This document shows, in pieces, positions 45,555-54,550 of a DNA stretch of 64,000 nt. Every line of letters starts with the position of its first letter. The first letter of the stretch is position 1. The stretch is from Amoebophrya sp. A120 (Eukaryota > Sar > Dinophyceae > Syndiniales > Amoebophryaceae): NCBI GenBank assembly GCA_905178155.1, contig CAJINV010000017.1, positions 1,046,722-1,110,721 of the forward strand, read 5' to 3'. Both the position numbers and the translations under genes were made by a program. A model generated the notes under the pieces. That model saw nothing but the letters and a program-made list of their open reading frames with translations. It did not search any database and was not told the DNA's origin.

Positions 45555-47362
45555 TACTTCTAGTGCTACCGAGTAGTAGCAGCTACTAACCACGACCACG
45601 ATTAGCGACAACATCACGACTACGATCTTCCTGCAGCTATTCCTCTCTCTTCATCTTCTACTTCGTCTACTTCTGGATCCACTTGTACTGGTGCAAGAGC
45701 TAACTTCTACAACGTCACCCACTACATCACCTTCTACTTGACCGTCTTCGTCTTCCTTTGAAGTAGCAGGGCCCTCGCTCGTCTAATACTACTAGCTGCG
45801 CGCCGTCAGTACTACTACGACTACGACGACGACGATGGCGACGCACTGCTGGTGGTAATTATTTTTAAAGTTTGGCTTTGCCTTTCAGTTGCAGTTGTCG
45901 CGATAGGCTGCAGAAGAACAAGCCTCACCGAGATGCGATCAAGTTTTGCCGATAAATGAAAGCCGCGAGTATCACTGCGGCTCTTGTTCTGGTCTATGAT
46001 AAAATAAAAGTATAACTATAGCACGATACTCAGCTGCAGGAGCTTCATCGTAATTTTTATTTTTATTCGAACACAGAGTCGCTGTCTTGCAGCAGCTGCA
46101 GCTGCACGGCTTGCAGCAGGTGGATTGGTAGCTATCAGCACTAATAGTGCTAGTAGTAACTACGAAGCTTGCTTCGCCGCTTTTATTTTTCACTTTCCAT
46201 CTTGACTTGTTCAGCCTGAAAGCAAGACGTTTGCTCTGTTCTTCACCGTCGACGGTATGTAGTAGCTCATCATTGTAGTGCGCACCCAAAATTTTTATCC
46301 GCGACTTGTTGAAACCAAAAATATAGAAAGTCACCACCCGAAGCAGGGTCGCAACTACGAGTTAGCAGCTGCAACTGCTTTCTGTGTAGCCGCCCACTGT
46401 TTCGAGGATGATGCTGATGAAGAGCTTGTTTATTTTGTTTACATTTAATTAGCACGAAAAGTTTCGCCCACTAGCAAAACCCAAAAATATGAAAATAAAA
46501 ATAAATAAATAAAACAGCTGCGCTTCTAGCTGCACTACTAGAGCTTTTATTTGAATCGGTTTCAGTTTACACAGCTCAGACGTTGATGAACAAAAATAAA
46601 AGTTGCGAGGACTTACTATTGTATGATTATTGAATGCCAGACTTTGCAACACAAATACAATTATATTGAAAATAGTAACGACGTATGATTTTCCTTTAGC
46701 AGGTACCCTTCACAAACAAGCCAGTGCCTTCCGCTGGTGTAGGATTTGATTTTGTTGCACTTTTCTTGCACCTTTATAATTAAAAAAAAGTTCACCCGTG
46801 GTTGCAATATGAATGATAAAGATGAAACCCGAAAACCAAAATCGTCATCAGTACTCCTGGTGGAAGTAGTTGCTAATCTTCATCGTCAGTGCTATCGTCT
46901 ATTTTTGCCGATGCTTCTACTGAAAAATAAAGATAGCCCGTGCTAAAAATTCCGAGAATGAAAAACGAAAATAGAATTAGGTGACAACGACGAGAAGACG
47001 CCGAAATAAAAGCTAGGATGTAAAAACTCAATGCAAAACTATAACTATAGATAAAAAAAGATCAGCCGTCTTCTACTTATAGCAGCGCCGCGACTACAAC
47101 GTCGAAAACAAAAGAGCGACCAGCTCTAGCGCTGCTCTGAGTTATTCGGAAAAAATATCCGCTACTGGTCGACCAATCATCTCGCGTTGATCGGGCCAAG
47201 AAGTAGGACAGCGAACTACAAAGAGCAGAGTCGTGGTCGTCGTCTACCTCCACCTGCAGGAGGTGCAGGAGGAGGAGCAGAGGCCGCGTTGATTCATTTT
47301 TTGAAAAGCGCCAAAACACATATGAATGCTAGTTCTTTGCTGATGTCCTCGCCTGTCGCATC
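45555..47362. other. Intergenic region between convergent genes
   Basis: No coding frame is supported. The stretch separates the plus-strand gene ending at 45554 from the minus-strand gene ending at 47363. It is rich in CAGCTGC and poly-A/T tracts and shows no introner ends. Confidence 0.4.
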
Positions 47363-48457
47363 TCAAGCTGCAGCAACAGGATTGCGAAAAGGATTGCGGC
47401 CCCACGTTTTGATGGTCGCAATCATTTTTTTCACAATCGCAGCCTCGCCTGCGCTTTCGACGGAGAGGTAGAACTTTTCTAACTGTCCGTCTTCGTTAGC
47501 ATTGCGAACGCCGGGGGCTTCAGGGAAAAAGGATAAGCTTGTCTTGCCGGCTTTTCCAGATCCGCTCAAGTAGCCAAGACGCGACAATTCTTTCCAAGGA
47601 ATCAGAGCGCAACCGTGCAGGCGCGTTTCATTTACGCCGCCACCTTCCGCATTCTCGCGCACGTGCAAAAGCAAAAAATCAATAGGGTCCGTTTCGCAGT
47701 AGGGCTTGCCATCAGACCGGCGCATTGGGCAGCGTAAATTGAGCGGCTTCCCATTATTGTCCCGCCGAGTGCCCAGAACTTTTTCTTGGATAGCAAATTT
47801 GGTGCTGGGCAAATCGTCGCACGTCAGAACTCCGTCTACGCATGTGAATTCATTCTCGGGCGATTCGTAGGTTAGAGAGCCGCGCGGTGCTGCGCCGTTG
47901 TTGATGATTTTCAAAAATTCCCGCCGCGATTGCTTCTCCACCAAATTCGCATTGCTGTAGGCCGAAAAAATAGGTCCATCACCTTCGTCAGGATCGGGCA
48001 CGCACGGATTAATTTCCCACAGGTGTTTCAGGTGGGTATTGATTGCGCTGGCGGCAAAGTTGTTGCTGTCATCATTGACGTCGATCTTGTCGTAATTCTT
48101 TTGCGCATTGACGGACTCGCAAAAAATTTTTTGCGAATCATCTGTGTACTCCTCGGCGCCAGCGCCTCCCGTTCCCTTTTCAAATCCGATAAATGCGTGT
48201 CCGTGTAGAGCCCGCTTTTGCTTTTTTAGAACGTGGCGCATTTTGCGACACCAGGCAGCATCGCGTCGCAGAGTAGCCTTGAGCTGAACCTGCAGCCACC
48301 GGTTGGCTCCACGACGGACTTTCGGACGAGTGTACAAGTCCGCTCGGCTTTCTCTCGATTTTTTCACGTCAAAAACTTGCTCAAGTATAGAGTTTAGCTG
48401 TTGATAGCATTCAGCTTCAGTCATTCGAGCACGCATACCGGGAGGTGGTTGCGGCAT
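47363..48457 (-). CDS. Unknown protein, possibly PD-(D/E)xK nuclease-like
   Basis: Single-exon frame of 364 residues on the minus strand, the only convincing one there. I do not recognise it with certainty. An N-terminal helical region is followed by RADLYTRPKVRRGANRWLQV and then QLKATLRR: Asp40, Gln58 and Lys60 have the spacing of a D..(E/Q)xK metal-dependent nuclease core, here with Gln in the ExK position. Later come HAFIGFEK (about 85-95), DFLLLHVRENAEGGGVNETR and CALIPWKELSRLGYL, reminiscent of the C-terminal blocks of restriction-like folds in mobile or viral genes. Four Cys lie in the middle section (NPCVPD, EFTCVDG, LTCDD, LRCPM). The frame has no introner and an ATG start at 48457. 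The nuclease call is inference from a short motif only. Confidence 0.55.
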   Translation of the reverse strand: MPQPPPGMRARMTEAECYQQLNSILEQVFDVKKSRESRADLYTRPKVRRGANRWLQVQLKATLRRDAAWCRKMRHVLKKQKRALHGHAFIGFEKGTGGAGAEEYTDDSQKIFCESVNAQKNYDKIDVNDDSNNFAASAINTHLKHLWEINPCVPDPDEGDGPIFSAYSNANLVEKQSRREFLKIINNGAAPRGSLTYESPENEFTCVDGVLTCDDLPSTKFAIQEKVLGTRRDNNGKPLNLRCPMRRSDGKPYCETDPIDFLLLHVRENAEGGGVNETRLHGCALIPWKELSRLGYLSGSGKAGKTSLSFFPEAPGVRNANEDGQLEKFYLSVESAGEAAIVKKMIATIKTWGRNPFRNPVAAA

Positions 48458-49667
48458 TGTTGAAAAGGTGTATCAATATAATTCAAAACCAAATGCCACC
48501 TGCTCCAGCACAGCACTACTGCTAGGGCCACGGCCACGACCACGGCCACGACCTCTATACTGTTTTCTAATAATATAAAAATTGAAGAAGAGCGAGCTCC
48601 TTTTGCTTAAGTATAGAACTTATTTTTGTATCAAAATATAAATTTTCTGACTCCTTGTTGCGCAAGCCAGCAGCTCCTCAGGCTCGTCGACGACGTCAAC
48701 TACAATTACGCCTCCTTTTTGGTAATGATAATTCTGAATAAGAATTTGAATCACTAACAAGAAGCCTGTGCACAATTATGATAGAAATACCCCCGTAAGT
48801 AATCAAGTATGTAGCGACGAGTTGATGATGTCAGTGGTGGTTTTTTGTGTACATTATAAATGCAAAACCAACAGTGATTGATGAAGATGGTGTTTGCACA
48901 CCTGGCCGCTACTCTCAAAAAGTTTTGCATCACCATCCCGCTCATTGGTGAGAACTAACCTGCCACGACCGAGGACTGCTTTCGCTTTCGCAATTGTTTC
49001 AGCCGAATTTTTGTTGTTGCAAATCAATCGCAACCGAGCTCCCAGCTGCTGCAGACGAGTCTGTAGATCATCTACATCATCAACATCATGCAGCGGACTT
49101 TTTTTATTATCGTGTTCAGTAAATATGAAAAAAGCTTACGACTGCGATCATTCAGAACAACGTCAAAGCATCATCATAAATGAGATTGCTCGAGGTTCAA
49201 GGTCTTTGCTTCAGTATGATCCAGGTCTTGCAGCCGTAAACCATCGGCGTGACTTTGTTGCTGCGCCGATTCCAAAAGTCACCATCTGAACATCTTGAAC
49301 AACAACAAAATTTTCATCATGATGCTCATGCTCGCCGCACCTAGATCAATGACGATGATGATGAAGAAGAAGGTCTACTTGTTGCGCTTCATCATCTACT
49401 TCTTTATTATTCGTTTTTTCATATTCATTTGCTGCGGTCAAGTCCAATTGTAAACGACATGACTCACAACCAACACATTTTCAGCGACCTTGTATCTTCG
49501 CCGCCTCCTCGGGCGGGGTATAAATGCGAGCCCTTTGTGAACTATGTGCCAAAGTCGAACATAATTACAACTACTACTGCCATTACTATTTTTCACAATG
49601 TCCTCCTTGCTCGTCCCACCACCGCAAAGATCCGCCACCGACAGGAGGGCTCGATTTCAACCCCCGG

Positions 49668-50072
49668 CGTTCCAAGACGCAGCCACGAGGAAACAGCCTG
49701 GTCAGCAACCGGTTCTTCAATAGTATTGGCAAATGAAACTTGCCTCCCACACCATCAAAAGTCAACCACTCTTCATATTCTTTCGTAGACCATCTGCGAT
49801 ATATCGCAGATGGTCTTGGTCATGCATTTTCATATTGTCATGTTGACTTTTGGTGAGGTTGGAAGCAAGTTTTCCTATCATAATCGCGGCGGCTCCAGTC
49901 GTCGCAGACGGCCAAGTCGACAGTTTCGGCGGAGACGAAAAATTTCGAAATTTACAAATTTTTCATTAAGAATTAATTAATTTTTTATTTAGTTTTTAAA
50001 TAGCTATTTTTTTCATGAAAAAAGTGAAATTCTATTGTAACAGTTGAGATTGTAACAGCTGAGCAGGCTATA
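49668..50072 (-). mobile_element. Intergenic repeat R2, inverted copy of R1
   Basis: Reads, on the minus strand, the same 405 bp as R1 with few changes, from TATAGCCTGCTCAG at its right edge to GGAACG at its left edge. The flanks beyond both edges differ from those of R1, so the borders are real. No clear target repeat was found. Confidence 0.88.
49787..49816. repeat. 30-bp perfect palindrome, second copy
   Basis: Identical to the palindrome at 32288-32317. It is the only fully symmetric part of R2. Confidence 0.95.
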
Positions 50073-50448
50073 TTTGTCAATTCTTCATTCTACAATTGTT
50101 CGTGTTCCTACTAACAGACCAGGCCTTTCTGTCAGTTAAAGGCGCATTGCATAATTAGTAGAACGAAAACTATGATTTTTGCTTACCTCGCTGACGAAGC
50201 TATTGACACGTCCAAATCGAGTAGATCTTGTCTCGATACCTTGATTTTTACCCTGACTTGACTGCGTAAGTATTTACACCATTTGTTGTTTACCACGACC
50301 CTCTACTTACAACTACTTCTCTAGTCTTGGCTTCAACTTCATGATCGGCCTTCTTTACTAATTGAGCACCCTCAACGTCAAGCCTTCTGGTGCCTCTTAT
50401 TGTTGTAGCTACCCCTTGTCTATAATATTTCTACCTTCCATTCTTTTG

Positions 50449-51256
50449 ATGTTCGCTCCCACGTCCAGCACATCCGCAACCGCCCGCGTCCGCCTCACGC
50501 AGCTCGCCCAACAGATCACCAGGAAACCTAGCGGCAACTTGACGATTGGCAAGACTCCGCTCCTGACCTCCGCCAGAATGGTCGCTAGCAGCTCGTCTTC
50601 CACATCCTGGCTGAGGGGCACAGCACAGGAAAGCGTGGACGCAGCAATTCGAGACAAGTACAACATAGAACTGAACTTTGAGTTTTATCGACATTGCGTT
50701 TATTTATTTTTTGCACGCGAAGTAGCATAAAATATTACCACTTGACGTTGACGCCCTCCTAATGTTTGCCAGCAATAAAAAATCGAAAAACAGCAAGCTG
50801 GTCGTTTTTTCGAAGGAATGGTGCCCCTTTTGCCGTAAAGCCAAGGATACGCTGCAGACGATCCTCGACAGCGACACCACGAAGTACAAAGTCCTGGAAC
50901 TTGAGTCTGTGGACCGACGGTCGCTGGTGGCCCCCCTGCATCTGGACGACATTCAGGACTATTTCAAGCAGCTTGCGGGCACCCGCACCGTGCCCAAAGT
51001 TTTTCTGGAGGGAAAGTGCCTCGGCGGCGGGGACGAAATGGTATCCATGGCGCGCACGGGCCAGCTGCAGGCACTGCTGAAGGAAAGCGGGCTCTTAGCT
51101 AGAAACGACGCCGGCGAAGAGCAGAAGAGCGGGAACGGGGGCGCGGGGCAGGTGAAGGCGGCGGCAGGAGGGCAGAATGTCCGCTATTTTCGGAACGGGG
51201 CAAAAGTGGAGAGACCCATTGAAGGGCTTTCAGCATTTGCGGCGGCCTCGAAATGA
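50449..51256 (+). CDS. Glutaredoxin (dithiol, CPFC), possibly mitochondrial
   Basis: Exons 50449-50657 and 50794-51256 give 223 residues. The second exon holds a glutaredoxin fold: KLVVFSKEWCPFCRKAK with active-site Cys80 and Cys83, the cis-proline block GTRTVPKVFLEGKCLGGGDE, and a C-terminal helix. Dithiol glutaredoxins reduce protein and glutathione mixed disulfides. The first 60 residues are rich in Ser, Thr and Arg with few acids (MFAPTSSTSATARVRLTQLA), compatible with a mitochondrial presequence. The linker LRGTAQESVDAAIRD recurs before each glutaredoxin domain of the next gene. The intron is GT-AG, phase 2, at the same place in all three domains. Starting at ATG 50762 within the intron is a less likely alternative. 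A 60-residue Gly/Ala-rich tail is unusual. Confidence 0.92.
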
Positions 51257-52145
51257 TCTATCAAATGAACAATCTTCGAATGCACCAGCGCCAAGTAGCA
51301 GCTCCCTGTAGCACTACTGCGGTAGAGATTGAACAAAAGGAAAAGCTCAAAGTGGTAGATTGCGTGAGATTGTATATCCACAATGGAACGTTTCACCGCA
51401 TGTTGAGCCACGACCTGGGTGGTGGTGCTGGCGGTCTTGTTCTGAATACGTGAAGATCGCTCTTTGGTGGAGCAGGAACCTAGTGGAAATAAGTGGTCGT
51501 GGTTCTACTCAGCCTAAGTGATCGCTTGGAAGATAAACGGGCGTGCTTCTGTCTCAGAGTCTTCTTCAGTGACGTGTAAAAAGAAGAAGCATGTTGAATT
51601 ATCGTCTCGCCTGTTTGTTTCGTTGTGGAAGTGTAAGAAATCGTGCTGCTCTGACTGTTCCTGTTGTAGTAGATATTAATAATAGAATATGGGTCATCGT
51701 CCAGCAATCGAGAAGGGGAAGATGTCGTATGAGAGTGCACAGCACCCTCTTCTACTCATTTGAGAGGCATGCCACCGCGTAGCATCACAGACGACATCGG
51801 AAATCTTGTACTATTGTCAGGTTTGGGGCTCTGGACAAACGTGCTACTGTTACTGATATGGAAAGATATGTCGTAGACGAACTACATTTTTCCTTGTCTC
51901 GGGTCGTCATCGTGAGATTAGGTTCGTATCGAGTAAGTCGATAGATACGTACTATTGACCAGTTGGCTCATGTCTGCCTATTTGGATGGAAAGAGTAAAG
52001 GCAAGAAGGCTAAATAGCAAATCTACTAGTATTAAACTACCGAAACTGCGCGCCGGCAGTATTTCTATTTCGAACATTTGAGCTTCTTTCCTCGTAGTAC
52101 TACACTGTGAGGCCTTTTATAAAGCGACATAGCCGCATCTCCAAA
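51257..52145. other. Intergenic region between the glutaredoxin genes
   Basis: No gene or introner ends seen. Short frames at 51253-51782 look accidental. Confidence 0.4.
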
Positions 52146-54550
52146 ATGGGACGCGGCCGCCGAAAATGTTTTTTCGCACGACCGGCCAGCACCGCAGTGG
52201 CAATTTTCATCGCGACGTCGGCCTTGTCTACTTGGGCACCGACGTTCTTTTCGATGAGTGGCCTAGGGCCTGTTGCCGCCTTGCGAGAACATGAACAGTT
52301 CGTGGAGGAGGAGTTTAGTACGGAGGCCGCAGCCGCAGCAGAGCATTTGCAGGACCAGCATCGTCATCAGTTGTCGAGTGGAAATCACCTCCGGGCCGCG
52401 GGGGCGGTCGGCGGATTCACATCATCTAGCACCAGTTCATCGATCTCCGAAAATAAAGCTCAACAAGATATTCCTATTCGCCACCTCCACGCACTGACCT
52501 TGACGCCCGATGGGAGATCTTCTACTTCGAGTTCGTTCCTCGCAACTGAAGCAGAAAATGAGAATGAGCAAAACGACGGAAATTTACTGTCAGCTACTTC
52601 CGACAATGGTGGCTCGAAGTTCGAGGAGCAGGTGGGCGATGACCATGAGCATCACGAGCACGACAAGCCAAGAAGCTCTACTAGCCCATCTTTACCATCC
52701 TGGGTCAAGGACACTGCGAAGGACACGGTGGAGTCGGCGATTCAAAAAAAGTATAATTTTTTAATCGAGGTTCTCGTTGTCTCTTCATCTTCTGTTTCTA
52801 CAATTGAAATTGAAGTCAACCTCGAGGTCGAGTCACAGATGGAGTCCACCAGAAAAGTTGGAACGAAGTTCGTTTTTTAACAGAGGGCGACAAACCACGA
52901 AAATGAATAAACAGCAAACTCGTCATGTTTTCCAAGGCCTGGTGTCCGTACTGCAAGAAAGCGAAAAAGGCTTTGCAAAACGCCCTGAAAGAAGCCGGAT
53001 CGCATACGCAGCTGACGGTCATTGAGCTCGAGGACGAAAACCATCAGTCCCCGCTGCTCGTCGGCACGTCGTCCACAACAAAATTTTCCGCTTCCGACGT
53101 CCAGAGCGAGCTTCAGAGCCTCGTCGGGTCGCGAACCGTGCCCAAAGTTTTTCTGGATGGCCGGTTTCTCGGGGGCGGTGACGAAATAGTGGCGATGTAC
53201 ACGAGCGGCGCGTTGAAACACTTTCTGCAAGACAACGGTGGATATCAAGTGCAAATCCAAATATGTCTGGGTCTGGACAATAAATGCCATGTTTGTCATG
53301 CATATTTTACATGACCCATGGTGTGTCTGTGTTGCATCCCCTAGCATCACAAATTCTGCGAGGGTTTTCTGATGCTCATACCGTATGAGAAATGCCTTCT
53401 CCGCGTAGCAAAAACTGGAGCATTTTTGCTGTTCATGCAAGACAGATTTCATGTAAGGCCCGAAGGTGGGATGACAAGTTGCCTCCTTCCAGACCACCCA
53501 AACACATTTGCTGCAATCGATAGTGGACTGCTGAAGGGAACCGCAACGGAGACGATCGACTCCGTGATTCGGGAAAAGTACTGCACAATTTTCTTTTTTT
53601 TCATGCTCTAGCTGTAGGAAGTACTTTGAGGTGATATTAAGTTTTCTGAAAAAACATCTTCATCACGTCCGCTTGTCTTGCTTCAACTGTTCTATCTTAC
53701 GACTCGATAGCTCAACCAGAAAGGAAGACGCGCACGCGCGACGTGGTCGACATCATGATTATCCGATGAAAGAGAAAGTAAGTACTTAACTCGTTTCATC
53801 ATCAAGCACTGGTGATCTACTACTATTCCAAAACTACAGCAACCTGGTGCTGTTTTCCATGGGTTGGTGTCCGTTTTGCCAGAGGGCGAAGGAGGTTCTC
53901 CGTGGGAGCGTGTTGCACGGGGACATTCCGTATGATTTGCAAAAGTATCGTACTCGTATAAATGCATGACAAATTCCCTCAGCATGAGAAATAGAGTTTG
54001 TAAATGCGGATTTAGCTTAAGAACAGTAATGCATATTTGCAATTACTACGAGTGCGATACTTTTGCACGGGGACATTCCGAAGTTGGTGGTGATCGACAT
54101 ACAGGACAAAGACTCGAAATCCCTGGTTGAACCCCTGGACGTGAACGATTTCATGAACTACCTGGCAGAAATTACCGGCAGGGGAACGAATGTGCCGAAA
54201 GTTTTCCTCGACGGCCACTTGCTAAAGGGCGAGCAGTATGGTACTCGGCAAAAGTTGTACGTAGTATCGCAGGTCGTGTATAATGGTAATGCATGCAACT
54301 ACAGAGAAGTCGTCTTGCAGGACCTCAAAGACGTCGAAGATGCCCCCAGCTCGACGAAAAATATCAAATAAGGCTCTTCGTCGGGGGTGAAAATGAATAT
54401 TCCAACAGTGCCTGCATAGCATGCGATACAAGACGAGCTTTTGCGATGCATATGATCGACGAAGTCAGCGTGGACAAGTTGGACAAAACTGGAGAGCTGA
54501 AAGATATTTTGAGAAGCAGTGAGTGTCAAACGTGCAACGACGACAAATAA
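52146..54550 (+). CDS. Tandem two-domain glutaredoxin with N-terminal signal anchor
   Basis: Exons 52146-52750, 52915-53242, 53528-53577, 53840-53930, 54081-54236 and 54458-54550 join to 440 residues. A hydrophobic stretch near residues 16-37 (STAVAIFIATSALSTWAPTF) suggests a signal peptide or anchor, so it probably enters the secretory pathway or an organelle. A long Ser/His/Glu-rich linker follows. Domain 1 has KLVMFSKAWCPYCKKAK (Cys212, Cys215) and SRTVPKVFLDGRFLGGGDE; domain 2 has NLVLFSMGWCPFCQRAK (Cys338, Cys341) and NVPKVFLDGHLLKGEQDE. Each domain is preceded by a GTA-type linker helix (WVKDTAKDTVESAIQ; LLKGTATETIDSVIR) and a phase-2 GT-AG intron. Three further introns are introners. 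Both domains keep CPxC and the cis-Pro, so both should be redox-active. Confidence 0.9.
53243..53527. mobile_element. Introner element IE10 (family A)
   Basis: GTGGA at 53238-53242 repeats at 53523-53527. The element starts TATCAAGTGCAAATCC and ends TTTGCTGCAATCGATA, with ATGTCTGGGTCTGG at left and a diverged complement at right. Excision joins DNGG to LLKGTATE in frame. Confidence 0.9.
53931..54080. mobile_element. Introner element IE11 (family D) with an 18-bp direct repeat
   Basis: The arms are TGCAAAAGTATCGTACTCG and its near-complement CGAGTGCGATACTTTTGCA. The flanking direct repeat is exceptionally long: TTGCACGGGGACATTCCG is present exactly at 53913-53930 and 54063-54080. Excision of 150 bp joins LHGDIP to KLVVIDIQD in frame. 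The element starts TATGAT but lacks the usual ATA end. Confidence 0.88.
54237..54457. mobile_element. Introner element IE12 (family D), degenerate
   Basis: Left TATGGTACTCGGCAAAAG, right CTTTTGCGATGCATA; GTATCGCA and TGCGATAC form the inner arms. The flanking 5-mers (AGCAG, TGATC) do not match. Excision nevertheless joins LLKGEQ to DEVSVDKL in frame, aligning with the GGGDEIVAM segment of domain 1. Confidence 0.72.

Larger units (their letters stand above)
48458..50448. other. Intergenic region between divergent genes, carrying repeat R2
   Basis: The minus-strand gene starts at 48457 and the glutaredoxin gene at 50449, so both promoters should lie here. A tandem run of CCACGGCCACGA units is seen at about 48527-48552. 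A 131-residue plus-strand frame at 48894-49289 has no support. Repeat R2 fills 49668-50072. Confidence 0.45.

Noticed and set aside
48527-48552. CCACGGCCACGA tandem units as a possible CRISPR-like array
   Set aside because: A simple short tandem repeat without spacers, in a eukaryotic context.
49429-49788. Shared peptide reading in R1 and R2 (VPRRSHEETAWSA and onward)
   Set aside because: The two DNA copies are near-identical over both coding and non-coding parts, so the common peptide follows from repeat identity and is not evidence for a protein.
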